Positions 1-10,488 of a stretch of 64,000 nt of DNA are shown here, in pieces; within the stretch, counting starts at the first letter, position 1; each line of letters begins with the position of its first letter. The notes under the pieces are model-generated. The model did not search any database. It saw only the letters and a list, made by a program, of their open reading frames with translations, and was not told where the DNA came from. The position numbers were made by a program, and so were the translations under genes. The stretch is from Sporosarcina sp. Te-1 (lineage in GTDB: Bacteria; Bacillota; Bacilli; Bacillales_A; Planococcaceae), in the NCBI RefSeq assembly GCF_017498505.1, contig NZ_CP071798.1, forward strand, positions 3,769,501-3,833,500, written 5' to 3'.

Positions 1-600
1 TCCTCTAAAGTAAGAGCGAGCGCTCCGTAATTAAATATGTTATACAATATATCACTGAAAAAAATGATTTGTAAATAGTTTTTAGGCAATTGGATAATTT
101 TTATATTATGAAAACGCATACAATATTTAGCCTTTTATATAGTAGGTTTTTTATTAATGTATTGAGTTGACTTCCTGCGAATAGGTATTTTTGTGAGGGG
201 AAGTATTCTTGTTTGGAGTCTGTAAGTGTTCAATCTACCTAATAAGGACTTACGAAGATAGAATGACGAATAACAAGCTCAACTTTCAAGGTAAAGGGGA
301 AGAAATATATAAGTATATAAATAGAGAAGGTATAGTATGACCAAAAAAAGAATCTTACTGGAAAATGAGCAAGAGGCTTTACTTGTAGCGATTGGCGAAT
401 TGCTTGGAAGCCTGCCAGCGTGAGTTAATTGGGTTTATGTGCTAGGTATTTGGAGTAATGTTTTATTTCTCATTGTCTTGTATATCATATATATGCATTA
501 TTGAAAAATAAAAGAAAGTCAAAACTGGATTTAGGGCATAGTTTACTTGCTTTAATCGGCGTCTTAAAATAAATCGTTGCTGTATCTCATAGGGGCAGAA
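1..600. other. AT-rich intergenic region, no confident gene
   Basis: No long open frame with a convincing ribosome site was found on either strand, apart from one very short candidate at 337-423. The stretch is AT-rich and holds several TATAAT-like hexamers. None is paired with a good -35 box, so no promoter is called. Confidence 0.5.
337..423 (+). CDS. possible 28-residue peptide
   Basis: A short frame starts at ATG 337 and stops at TGA 421. AGAAGG lies 6 nt upstream of the start as a possible ribosome site. The peptide begins MTKKRILLEN and then has an acidic, leucine-rich stretch that could form one amphipathic helix. I do not recognise it. At this length the frame could be chance, and no promoter or terminator supports it. 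Confidence 0.2.
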   Translation: MTKKRILLENEQEALLVAIGELLGSLPA

Positions 601-602
601 CG

Positions 603-641
603 AAAAAAGCGGGAGGCAACCAAATCGGCCTCTCCGCCTTT
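603..641 (-). terminator. intrinsic terminator of the chemoreceptor gene
   Basis: The arms 609-617 and 628-637 pair (GCGGGAGGC with GCCTCTCCGC, one bulge). On the minus strand they are followed by a six-U tract from the A-run at 603-608. The hairpin sits just after the stop of the gene ending at 647. Confidence 0.75.
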
Positions 642-646
642 TAAAT

Positions 647-2329
647 TTAGAGCTTGAACTGTCTGACAAGGCCGTTTAATTCTTCGGATAGCCTTGCTAA
701 TTCATCTGAACTGGATGCCACTTCTTCCATCGAGCTCGCTGTCTGTTGCACTGATGCGGAGGTTTCTTCAACCCCAGCTGCCGCTTCTTCAGAAACCGAG
801 GCGATTTCATCAATTTTCATGTTGATTTTGCCTGTGCTTTCGGCAATATCGTTTAAATTCATGCTGACGGTCGAAATATTATCACTCATTTGGGAGACGG
901 CTTCGCTAATTTTGCTAAATGTCGTTCCGGTCACCTTAATCTGCTCAGATCCCGTTTCTACTTCTTTATAGCCGTCAGCCAAGGCGGCTGTCACCACTTT
1001 AGTTTCCTGTTGAATGCTGCCGACGATACCAGAGATATCTGAAACGGAAAGGGCAACTTGTTCGGCCAATGTCCGAACTTCATCCGCAACGACTGCAAAT
1101 CCACGACCTTGTTCTCCCGCACGGGCGGCTTCGATTGCTGCGTTGAGTGCCAATAAATTCGTCTGTTCAGCAATGTCATGGATGACTGTTACTAATTTCG
1201 AAATTTCCCCCGTTCGGACTGCTAATCCTTCCACTTGCTCCACCGATTGACGAACGATGGAGTTGATTTTTTCCATTTGTTCATTAGAAGAATTCATCAT
1301 GTCCTGGCCTTCTGTTGTCATTGTCCGCACAGCATCCGAGTGAGTCTGCACCGTTTCTCCATTTCTCTCGGCTGTTTTCACTTTTCCTGAGAACATTTCC
1401 ATCATGACGGCCAGATCGCTCGCGTTGTTAGCCTGTGTCTCGGAACCAACTGCTAATTCCTGCATTGTCAATGCGACTTGAGAAGACCCTGCTTTCACTT
1501 CGTTTGCGGATTGTGTCAATTCTTCGCTATGGGATGCGACTGTATTGGCCACTTCGTTAATTTGCTTAATAATGGTATAAACTTTTCCGTTCATATCATT
1601 CATAGCTGTAACTAGCTGCCCCACTTCATCTCGTGCATTTGTAGCAAGAGGCTCTTGCCCAATATCACCGTCTGCGATTATCCGCATCCGTTTCGATACT
1701 TCGATAACCGGTTTGGAAATGCTTCGTGCCGTGAAAAGGGCGATGAAAATTGAAATTAAGATGATAAGAGCCGACCCTACAGCACCAACTATAGTAGAGG
1801 ATTTACTACTTTTAATAACTGTGCTTCCAAGATCTTGCATCACCTTTTCCCTATTTTTTGCAAGCTCTTCATAGCCGCCTTTTATCTCTGAGATGTCTTT
1901 ACTAACAGATAGTAAATTGTTATATGCCTCATCTTTGTTCCCTTTGTCGTATTCTTCAAATACGTTGGTCACTATGTATTCACGCCAATCAACCGTTTTT
2001 TTGATTAACTGATCAAATTCCTCAGAATCATTAATTGAACGGACAATCTGTTCGCTCTCTTTCCCCATCGCTGTATATTCTTCAAATAAGTCTCGATATG
2101 TCGCGTTTCCTGTCAACATGTATCCTTGTGCAGCGGATATGCGACCCGACATGGAACCGGACATTTTTTCGTCAGCAATCAAAAGTTGGACTTGCTGATT
2201 TACAATCTCGTCTACTTTCTTACTTGCCTCGTTGTTTATTGTAAAATTATAAACGCCGTAGGCAATCAGTAGTGCAATCACAATGCAAAATCCAAATAGT
2301 ATTTTTGTGGAAATGTGTTTGAACTTCAT
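647..2329 (-). CDS. methyl-accepting chemotaxis protein
   Basis: Transmembrane chemoreceptor of about 560 residues. It has a short cytoplasmic N-terminus, a first membrane helix near residues 10-30, an extracellular helical ligand domain of about 150 residues (four-helix-bundle type by appearance), a second helix near 180-200, a HAMP domain, and a long cytoplasmic signalling hairpin. The conserved tip reads [20 protein letters not shown]. The family senses extracellular ligands and controls CheA/CheW. Two in-frame ATGs exist. AAGAAGG directly abuts the upstream one (2338) and lies 9 nt before the ATG at 2329, so 2329 is preferred. No CheR/CheB-tethering pentapeptide is visible at the C-terminus. 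The gene is monocistronic with its own terminator, and its ligand cannot be read from the sequence. Confidence 0.93.
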   Translation of the reverse strand: MKFKHISTKILFGFCIVIALLIAYGVYNFTINNEASKKVDEIVNQQVQLLIADEKMSGSMSGRISAAQGYMLTGNATYRDLFEEYTAMGKESEQIVRSINDSEEFDQLIKKTVDWREYIVTNVFEEYDKGNKDEAYNNLLSVSKDISEIKGGYEELAKNREKVMQDLGSTVIKSSKSSTIVGAVGSALIILISIFIALFTARSISKPVIEVSKRMRIIADGDIGQEPLATNARDEVGQLVTAMNDMNGKVYTIIKQINEVANTVASHSEELTQSANEVKAGSSQVALTMQELAVGSETQANNASDLAVMMEMFSGKVKTAERNGETVQTHSDAVRTMTTEGQDMMNSSNEQMEKINSIVRQSVEQVEGLAVRTGEISKLVTVIHDIAEQTNLLALNAAIEAARAGEQGRGFAVVADEVRTLAEQVALSVSDISGIVGSIQQETKVVTAALADGYKEVETGSEQIKVTGTTFSKISEAVSQMSDNISTVSMNLNDIAESTGKINMKIDEIASVSEEAAAGVEETSASVQQTASSMEEVASSSDELARLSEELNGLVRQFKL

Positions 2330-2338
2330 CTGTTTCAT

Positions 2339-2858
2339 CCTTCTTTCACAGTAATGGTTTCCTGAAGTATTAATGAATCTATCAAATTACCTAAGAAATA
2401 TAACATTTCAAAAGACCTATGTAAAGAATATTTTATAGTCTTTTATTAATAGGAAGTATTGTTCATAGGGTAGAGGATTTGATATTTACTATTGTAATAA
2501 ATTGGAGTGGAATAATTTTTTATTATATTTAAATAGTGATTTATGGAAATGTAAGGATAGTAGGAAGGAGATGTTTATTTCGTTGAGTTTGCAATATAAG
2601 AAGCTTTTATTCTTCTTTTTCTCCTACTAGGCTCGAAGAAACGATGATTCCCACAAAACCTTCCGCATGCACTGCAAAAAAAGAAATTTTCCCTAAGCAT
2701 TATCAACGTTAGACAAATTAATTTGTCGAAGGGGATGGAGATGGAGAAATTTTTTCCGAAATAGCCATGTATCCCTCGGTATTTATCGCAATTTTTTGAT
2801 TTAATCCTTTCAGAAGTTGCTGTAAAGTGAAGGAAAGAATTGGACTGGGGGAAAGGGA
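2339..2858. other. intergenic region between divergent genes
   Basis: The 520 nt are very AT-rich in the half next to the chemoreceptor and should hold the promoters of both the chemoreceptor (minus) and the small membrane protein (plus). No operator, riboswitch or confident promoter pair was recognised. An open minus-strand frame here (to 2575) has no ribosome site or protein-like composition. Confidence 0.5.
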
Positions 2859-3149
2859 ATGCGATGCAAAGGAATTGCTCTGTTGTTTTCAATCGTCGCT
2901 GTGGCATGTTCTGCTCTAATCATCATCAGTGCCCATCTACTAGATGACTGGGCGGAAGCAGGACTTGATCTCGAACGTAAGTCATCTGCGGTAACACCAG
3001 ATGCTCGGGTGGACGTGGGGGAGTATTTGGTACAATGGCAAGCCGAAATGAACTATAACGGATTTACAGAAGAACAAGTGGAAGAGGGAAAGGGGATTGT
3101 TGAGAAACATCTGGGGGAGGTCAAATTGACATCACTGAATAGAGACTAA
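2859..3149 (+). CDS. small membrane-anchored protein of unknown function
   Basis: A 96-residue protein whose N-terminus is one hydrophobic segment (about residues 5-28), followed by an acidic soluble domain rich in Glu, Asp and Val. This suggests a single-pass membrane protein or an uncleaved signal anchor with an exported domain. GGGGG lies about 7 nt before the ATG. A long compound hairpin follows the stop directly, so the gene is a complete small transcription unit. I do not recognise the family and assign no function. Confidence 0.6.
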   Translation: MRCKGIALLFSIVAVACSALIIISAHLLDDWAEAGLDLERKSSAVTPDARVDVGEYLVQWQAEMNYNGFTEEQVEEGKGIVEKHLGEVKLTSLNRD

Positions 3150-3227
3150 AGAGAACGGTACTTGATGATGTATACAATGGGTAGCAACGCCTATCCATTG
3201 TAGTCAGTCAAGTCCGTTCTCTTTTCT
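3149..3227 (+). terminator. compound intrinsic terminator
   Basis: The outer arms GAGAACGG (from 3151) and CCGTTCTC (to 3221) enclose an inner hairpin pairing ACAATGGGTAG with CTATCCATTGT. A CTTTTCTTG tract follows. It lies between convergent genes and mainly serves the plus-strand small protein. Confidence 0.7.
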
Positions 3228-3243
3228 TGTTAAAAGACTAATG

Positions 3244-3879
3244 CTATTCAATTTGCGTAATGACTGATGTCACTTTGAATTCATGGCCATCCTCATTTGC
3301 TATATATTCTCGTTTGACTTCCCCGAAGCCGGCTGCAAAATAAACTCGGGAAAGTGCCCCATCATTAAAAGATCGCTCGATTATTACGACATGCCGGAAT
3401 GGTTGAAGCGGTGTCTCCAAGTCGGCGTCCGTAGCTGTCACTGTCCATGCATCAAACGTGGCTCCTTCTGCTAGTGGAAATTCCAAGTACGTCCGTAGAG
3501 GTTTCATGTTTTGAATAGCCTGTAATGTTGTGGCTGTTCCTTCAACATCGGATGGCTTTTCTTGGAGCAGCTCAATTTTATCCGTGCCCAAGCGGTATGA
3601 ACGAAGCATTACTACACCGCCGTTATCTTCGTATACATTTACATGGCGATCATCCAGCCATTCAGTCCGCAACGTGTACGTTGCATATTCGTTCCCGTCG
3701 CCTTGAAAGTGAGCGATCGAACCGTCCTTCATAAAAAATTCTTCTACATGGCTGTTGGTTGATTGGGGCTTGTCTTTTATAGAGGTCGATGGCTCTACAG
3801 CAGAATCCAGCGTCTTCTCTTTCGTACAGGCTATTAATAGTAGGGGCAATAATAAAAGGATGGTATACTTTTTCATCAC
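3244..3879 (-). CDS. lipoprotein of unknown function
   Basis: A 211-residue predicted lipoprotein. The N-terminus is MMKK plus a leucine-rich hydrophobic stretch ending in the lipobox LIAC, with the lipidated Cys at residue 18, followed by a Ser/Thr/Lys-rich linker. The mature domain (about 45-211) is polar and looks beta-rich; I do not recognise a family. A purine-rich ribosome site (GGAGAGG) precedes the tandem ATGs, so either Met 1 or Met 2 may start translation. It is convergent with the small membrane-protein gene and monocistronic. Location on the outer face of the membrane is inferred from the lipobox. Confidence 0.8.
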   Translation of the reverse strand: MMKKYTILLLLPLLLIACTKEKTLDSAVEPSTSIKDKPQSTNSHVEEFFMKDGSIAHFQGDGNEYATYTLRTEWLDDRHVNVYEDNGGVVMLRSYRLGTDKIELLQEKPSDVEGTATTLQAIQNMKPLRTYLEFPLAEGATFDAWTVTATDADLETPLQPFRHVVIIERSFNDGALSRVYFAAGFGEVKREYIANEDGHEFKVTSVITQIE

Positions 3880-4014
3880 GCCTCTCCTCTCCTCTCCTTG
3901 GTTAGAACTAGTATACCTGGATGGATTTTAGCAATCAAAAACGAGGGAAGGGAACAAATTTACGTTGACAACCAAGTCGTAACTTATGTAAACGAGTACA
4001 ACTCGGCCAGGGGA

Positions 4015-4046
4015 TCAGCATGCAAACGGAAGTATTTGCATGCTGA
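4015..4046 (-). terminator. perfect 12-bp hairpin after the collagen-like gene
   Basis: The arm TCAGCATGCAAA (4015-4026) pairs exactly with TTTGCATGCTGA (4035-4046) around an 8-nt loop. It lies just past the 3' end of the exosporium gene that stops at 4056. No U-tract follows on either strand, so it may stabilise the mRNA end rather than act as a standard terminator. Confidence 0.5.
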
Positions 4047-4055
4047 TAGGGTCGG

Positions 4056-5831
<1,776 letters not shown>

Positions 5832-5948
5832 GCCATCACTCCTTATATCGTTGGATTGTCTCCCCATATTTTATACACAGAAGATAGGATCGCTTGTACT
5901 ACCGTTTATAAATAAGGTTGCCACTGCGGATAGGCTGTTGGACCATCA

Positions 5949-7025
5949 TTATTCTGACATTCGTTGCGTGAAATACACATCATTGAATAGGACGCTTGGA
6001 TGGGTTGGAACGAGTTTTTTCGCTTTCTTATGCTGTTGATAGGCTTTATCAAACTGTCCGAGACTGTCATAGCAAAAAGTGAGCTGGATGCAGGGAATCC
6101 AAGTCCATGTGGATTGGTTCACAATCCCCATCGTTTCAGGTTGTTGCAGTGTGTAAATCAATTCAAGCCAAAATACGGCTTGTTCCAGCTCACCATGCTC
6201 GATGAAAAATTGACCAATCTCATTGCAAGCTTCTGCTCTAGGTAAATCATACTGGAACGTTTTGAATAAATAAGATAAGCGTTTCGGTTCATCTACTCCT
6301 TTATAGCAATTTGCTACATGCAGACATGCCGTAATTTTATCTTCCGTCCATCCATCTCCACTGCTTAGGAACTTTTCAAATTGGGTAATAGCTTCTTTTT
6401 TCCAGTCGTTGTACATCAATTCATTGGCGAAGTACAATGTATCTCTCAGAGTGAAAGGTTCCTGCTTTGCCTGCATCCCTAAATAGATTTGCAAGTTCCG
6501 GGATGACGGGGGTTTCTCGCTCCTGTGTGTGATCGCTACGTGGCTGTCCAGTCCGGCACCGCGGACCTCCAGGTATTCATGCACTTTACCAAACCATTGA
6601 AAACCGGCGTCTTTTCTTACTATCCGGTTGCGCCGTAAACTATAGGAAACATTCCCACTTTGGTCTGTTGTCAGATGGTAGGGCATCGTTACTCTATCGA
6701 TTGTTCCGTCCAATTGTTCCTTCAGTTCCCTAAATGCTTTTCGGTCCGATTCCAGTAGCACATCATCCGCATCCAGCCACAAAATATATTCCTTTGTTGC
6801 TTGCAAAAAGGAATAATTTCGGGCCGACGCAAAGTCATCTATCCATTCAAAATCGAATATAGAATCCGTAAAGGATTTTGCAATCTGCTTTGTACGATCG
6901 GTTGAACCTGTATCGACAATTATGATTTCATCGACAAGGTCATGGACCGAACGCAAGCATCTTTCGAGTACCTCTTCTTCATCGCGTACAATCATACAGA
7001 GGCTCAACTCGCTAGGCATACTCAT
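5949..7025 (-). CDS. family 2 glycosyltransferase with C-terminal helical repeats
   Basis: 358-residue GT-A fold enzyme. The N-terminus (SLCMIVRDEEEVLERCLRSV, then IIIVDTGSTDRT) and the metal/nucleotide motif LWLDADD near residue 85 are classic GT2 signatures. The C-terminal half is helical and TPR-like, as in many Bacillus proteins that pair a GT2 domain with TPR repeats. It lies directly upstream of, and in the same orientation as, the collagen-like exosporium gene, with a 117-nt gap. A role in O-glycosylating its Thr-rich collagen region is inferred from that. The ATG at 7025 has AGAGGAT upstream with slightly long spacing, and Met 3 is an alternative. Sugar donor unknown. Confidence 0.87.
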   Translation of the reverse strand: MSMPSELSLCMIVRDEEEVLERCLRSVHDLVDEIIIVDTGSTDRTKQIAKSFTDSIFDFEWIDDFASARNYSFLQATKEYILWLDADDVLLESDRKAFRELKEQLDGTIDRVTMPYHLTTDQSGNVSYSLRRNRIVRKDAGFQWFGKVHEYLEVRGAGLDSHVAITHRSEKPPSSRNLQIYLGMQAKQEPFTLRDTLYFANELMYNDWKKEAITQFEKFLSSGDGWTEDKITACLHVANCYKGVDEPKRLSYLFKTFQYDLPRAEACNEIGQFFIEHGELEQAVFWLELIYTLQQPETMGIVNQSTWTWIPCIQLTFCYDSLGQFDKAYQQHKKAKKLVPTHPSVLFNDVYFTQRMSE

Positions 7026-7229
7026 TTTATTGAATCATCCTCTTCTATAGCAGTCGTACTAGTATACGGACTCTTGTCATTCATTCTTGGGCGTTTGTAT
7101 GGTTATTTAAACAGTCAATTGGAAGGTCGTTTGTCACGATTTTGTGCCTACTATTGTGAACGATATGTGACGATTGGTAAATAATCTATTAAATTACTAG
7201 ACTATAAGTTAGTATGGAAGAGAGTTAAT

Positions 7230-7244
7230 TGATAACCGTTCTCA
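7230..7244. promoter_or_regulatory. Fur-like box upstream of the NEAT/heme operon
   Basis: TGATAACCGTTCTCA matches the 7-1-7 Fur consensus TGATAATNATTATCA at 11 of 14 defined positions. It lies about 35-50 nt upstream of the first NEAT gene, where a repressor would block transcription. Iron-dependent control of heme-uptake operons by Fur is well established in Bacillales. Confidence 0.6.
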
Positions 7245-7280
7245 TTGTGGTTTGTCGAGATGGATGAAAGAGGTGAGGAG

Positions 7281-7874
7281 TTGGCTCATGTCAAGACGAT
7301 AAAGGGATGGGCTGTTGTGTTGCTGTTTTTCGTCTTTGGAGCAATACATGAAACGGAAGCTGCCGCTGCTATACTGTCTGATGGTACTTATTCCATCGAC
7401 TATGAATTATTGCAGGGTGATAATGATTCTGTCTCCATAGCTAATGATTATTTTGAAAAGCCCGCCTTGTTGAAAGTGGAGGACGGCGAGTTGCTCATGC
7501 AGTTGACCGTCAATCATAGCAAGTGGGTGAAAGAGCTGCAGGCACAAGATGGCAATGAGTTTGTCCACACGAAAGTTGTCAAAGAAGATGTAGAAGATGA
7601 CACACGTGTCGTTGAATTCAAGGTGGAAAATGATTTGACTGTGCCATTTCCGCTGAAAATGCATGTCGCTATCGAGGATATGGAGCCGGCTTACGATCAC
7701 TCCTACACCGTCCGTACTGCCATTAAGTTGGAAACAGCTAACGGTGTAGGAGCAGGATGGGTCGACTCGCCGTCCGTAGAAGGAAGCAGCAATACAATTT
7801 TGTACATTGGGATCGCGCTAGTCGTATTTGCTGCCATTCTAGCGGTCGTACGGGTGAAGCGTTCCAAAAAATAA
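7281..7874 (+). CDS. membrane-anchored NEAT-domain heme-binding protein
   Basis: About 197 residues: signal peptide (hydrophobic AVVLLFFVFGAI, then ETEAAA), one NEAT domain, and a C-terminal membrane helix followed by RVKRSKK. The heme-binding tyrosine motif YXXXY is present as YDHSY. Unlike IsdC there is no NPQTN or LPXTG sorting signal before the C-terminal helix, so anchoring should be by membrane insertion rather than sortase. TTG 7281 is chosen because GAGG lies 7 nt upstream and gives a compact signal peptide; ATG 7260 and TTG 7245 are in-frame alternatives. It is the first gene of the heme operon, right after a Fur-like box. Its probable role is to pass heme across the wall to the IsdE-type lipoprotein. 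Confidence 0.85.
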   Translation: MAHVKTIKGWAVVLLFFVFGAIHETEAAAAILSDGTYSIDYELLQGDNDSVSIANDYFEKPALLKVEDGELLMQLTVNHSKWVKELQAQDGNEFVHTKVVKEDVEDDTRVVEFKVENDLTVPFPLKMHVAIEDMEPAYDHSYTVRTAIKLETANGVGAGWVDSPSVEGSSNTILYIGIALVVFAAILAVVRVKRSKK

Positions 7875-7897
7875 ACCAACTCAAGGAGAGTAGACGC

Positions 7898-9418
7898 ATG
7901 AAGAAAAATCTATTGATGTTATTAACAGTAATTCTCGTACTATTCACAGCAGTCCCAGCACTTCCATCATCAGCTGCAGAAGTGACTGTTCAAGAAAAAC
8001 AGGAATACGCACTTCAGTTTAAGGTACTTCAACAAGAGGCAAACGAAGAATCGGCAGCTGGAAAATATGTACAGAATCCGGCACAAGTTAAAGTGGAAGA
8101 TGGCAAGACTGTTGTGTACATGACGTTACTTAGCAGCCAATATTGGCAGTCTTTGAAAATCCAAGATGGCAAGGACTTTGTAGATGCAACGCTTGTAAGT
8201 GAAGATGAAAAAGCACAAACAAGACTCGTTAAATTTGAGTTGAAAGATGCGGACAGCGTACTGAACGCAAAAATCCATATTATTGTAACTGGAATCCCTG
8301 GCTTAGGCGAATATGATCATGTATACGACATCCGTTTCCAATTCGATGGAAGCAATGTTCCTGCTGATAAAGAGGAAACAGACGAGTCGACAGAGGAAGA
8401 GGGAACTGAGACACCTGGAACTCCGGCAGCAACGCTTGAAAACGGTGATTATACAATCGATTTTAAAGTATTGCATGAAGAAGAGGACAAAGACTCATCC
8501 ATGGCAAGGTACATGGAAATGCCTGCAACATTGACAGTTAAAGACGGCAAACAGGTTGTTTCTGTCAAATTGACAAACAATGAGCAGATCACTGAATTCC
8601 AAGTGGAGCAGGACGGTACATACGTCGATGCGACAGTTGACAATGTGAATGAAGAAGAAAACAGCCGCACAGTTTCATTCGAAGTGGCTGACCTTTCGAC
8701 AATCATGAATGCGAAAGTGACAGTTTTTGTAGCGGCAGCGAATCATACGGGCCATTACACAGTACGCCTTGCATTCGATAAAGACAGCGTAAAATCGGTC
8801 ACAAATGAAGAACAGCCAGAAGAACAACCGGAAGAACAACCTGGTGAAGAGGTTGTCCCAGTTGTTTTCAAGGATATCGAGCAATCATGGGCAAAACCTT
8901 ACATCGAAGCACTTACTGCAAAAGGTATCGTCAAAGGGAAAACAGAAGATACATTTGCACCGAACGACAATATGACGCGAGGTCAATTTGCTTTAGTTAT
9001 TGCACGTGCACTAGATCTTCCAAAACAAGACGCTGAAGGAATGTTCTCCGATGTCACGAAAGAAATGACAGGTATTGTACAAGAAGTGGAAGCGGCAAGC
9101 CGAGCAGGCATCATTAAAGGATACGACGGAAAATTCAATCCGAACGATGAAATTACACGCCAACAAATGGTGACGATGATCATCCGTGCAATTGAATATA
9201 AAGATGCTTCTATAGTAAAAGACGTTCCATCCGATGTTACATTTGCAGATGCGGCGCAAATCAATGACTACGCAACAGAATCGGTTGCACTTGCTGCAGG
9301 TCTAGGCATCATTGAAGGTAACAATGTAAAAGGGAAGAAACTGTTTCAACCGAAAATGAGCGCGACTCGTGCCCATGCGGTAAAAATGGTATACAACATG
9401 TTTGAAGCAATCAAATAA
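7898..9418 (+). CDS. S-layer-anchored protein with two NEAT domains and three SLH domains
   Basis: 506 residues: signal peptide ending near SSAAE, NEAT domain 1 (YDHVYDIRF, intact YXXXY), an acidic Glu/Thr linker, NEAT domain 2, a PEEQPEEQP linker, and three SLH modules (beginning FKDIEQSW, FSDVTKEM and FADAAQIN) at about residues 325-505. SLH modules bind pyruvylated secondary wall polymer. The design resembles the known SLH-anchored NEAT protein BslK of B. anthracis. NEAT 2 has HTGHY where NEAT 1 has YDHVY, so its first tyrosine is missing and heme coordination may be weaker or altered. AAGGAG lies upstream of ATG 7898. It is second in the operon, 23 nt after gene 1. Confidence 0.9.
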   Translation: MKKNLLMLLTVILVLFTAVPALPSSAAEVTVQEKQEYALQFKVLQQEANEESAAGKYVQNPAQVKVEDGKTVVYMTLLSSQYWQSLKIQDGKDFVDATLVSEDEKAQTRLVKFELKDADSVLNAKIHIIVTGIPGLGEYDHVYDIRFQFDGSNVPADKEETDESTEEEGTETPGTPAATLENGDYTIDFKVLHEEEDKDSSMARYMEMPATLTVKDGKQVVSVKLTNNEQITEFQVEQDGTYVDATVDNVNEEENSRTVSFEVADLSTIMNAKVTVFVAAANHTGHYTVRLAFDKDSVKSVTNEEQPEEQPEEQPGEEVVPVVFKDIEQSWAKPYIEALTAKGIVKGKTEDTFAPNDNMTRGQFALVIARALDLPKQDAEGMFSDVTKEMTGIVQEVEAASRAGIIKGYDGKFNPNDEITRQQMVTMIIRAIEYKDASIVKDVPSDVTFADAAQINDYATESVALAAGLGIIEGNNVKGKKLFQPKMSATRAHAVKMVYNMFEAIK

Positions 9419-9432
9419 GTATACACTTCCTT

Positions 9433-9463
9433 GCCGGCGTCACGCAGTTTTGTGACAGCCGGC
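9433..9463 (+). other. GC-rich intercistronic hairpin in the heme operon
   Basis: GCCGGCGTCAC pairs with GTGACAGCCGGC (one bulged A) around an 8-nt loop, between the SLH protein gene and the next NEAT gene. No U-tract follows. It is better explained as an mRNA stability or processing element, or a weak attenuator, that could raise the abundance of the upstream surface-protein message over the transporter genes. Confidence 0.55.
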
Positions 9464-9491
9464 GTTGTGTATGTGAATGAAGGAGATTACG

Positions 9492-10463
9492 ATGAAAACG
9501 AAAACACTCTTTTCGATGGCGATAACGTGCCTCCTTGCAATTTTTATTCCCCTAATGCCGATGCAAGCGTCAGCGGCAACGATATTTGCAGATGGCGAAT
9601 ATACAGTTCCATTCACTGTGCTGAAGGGGACGGGGAATGAACAATCGACGACAGCCGACTACATGGTCAGCCCTGCGAAGGTACATATCCGAAATGGTAA
9701 GGCAACGGTGACGGTGACGCTGAATAATAGCTCGTGGTGGCAATATTTCAAAGTACAGAGCGGCGGTGGCTTCAAGGATGTCCAAGTTGTCAGTGAGAAT
9801 AGGGACACCGACAAGCGCACCGTCAAGTTTGACGTAGCAGATCTTGGACAGATGCTCAATGGGAAGATCCATGTCATTGTAACTGGGATTCCAGGATTTG
9901 AGTACGACCATAAATACGATATCCGCTTTTCTTTCAATACATCAGGAATTCCAGAAGCTCCTGCCGAAAAACCGGTGACGAATCCGCCGGCAAACGTTTC
10001 AAAGCCGGAAGTGAAGCCAGAGTCGAAACCGGAAACGAAACCGGTCGCAATGAAGAAACCGGAAGAGAAACCTGCCCAAAAGCCGACCGAGCAAAAAACA
10101 GAACGGGTTAAAGAGAAAAAGGATGTCGTCAGAGCCGAAGAAAAGGCTGACTCGAAACAAGACGAGGCCATGAAATCAGAACAGGAGACAGAAGATAAAG
10201 CGCAATCCGATAAGAGGGAAGCCGAGGATGCGGTTGGGGAAGGCGATAAAACCGAAGAAACGTCAGGTGATGTGACTACTGCGGATGAACAAGTCGATAC
10301 GGTGGTCGAGGAAGTGACGGCAGATGACAAGGCTGTTGGAGCGGCAATGAACGCGAAAGAAGAGTCTTCAAGTTCTACATTACTTATTGCATTAGTCGCG
10401 ATTGTCGCAGTCATTATTGGCGGTATCGCATTTGCCGCTGTGAAGAAACGCGCCAGGAAGTGA
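9492..10463 (+). CDS. membrane-anchored NEAT-domain protein with long charged stalk
   Basis: 323 residues: signal peptide ending near MQASAA, one NEAT domain (about 30-160) with the intact heme motif YDHKY, a stalk of about 125 residues very rich in Pro, Lys and Glu (PEVKPESKPETKP, then acidic repeats), and a C-terminal membrane helix followed by KKRARK. No sortase signal is present. The stalk could span the cell wall. AAGGAG lies 6 nt before ATG 9492, so the in-frame ATG at 9477 is rejected. It is the third operon gene. Its NEAT domain resembles NEAT 1 of the SLH protein (WWQYFKVQ versus YWQSLKIQ), suggesting duplication. Confidence 0.87.
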   Translation: MKTKTLFSMAITCLLAIFIPLMPMQASAATIFADGEYTVPFTVLKGTGNEQSTTADYMVSPAKVHIRNGKATVTVTLNNSSWWQYFKVQSGGGFKDVQVVSENRDTDKRTVKFDVADLGQMLNGKIHVIVTGIPGFEYDHKYDIRFSFNTSGIPEAPAEKPVTNPPANVSKPEVKPESKPETKPVAMKKPEEKPAQKPTEQKTERVKEKKDVVRAEEKADSKQDEAMKSEQETEDKAQSDKREAEDAVGEGDKTEETSGDVTTADEQVDTVVEEVTADDKAVGAAMNAKEESSSSTLLIALVAIVAVIIGGIAFAAVKKRARK

Positions 10464-10488
10464 GTGCGTCGTGAGGAGTTGTGCAGAT

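Noticed and set aside
2575..2907. 110-codon minus-strand open frame upstream of the small membrane protein
   Set aside because: It has no ribosome site and overlaps the likely real gene on the other strand. Its composition is rich in Cys, Phe and Arg as expected from AT-rich non-coding DNA.
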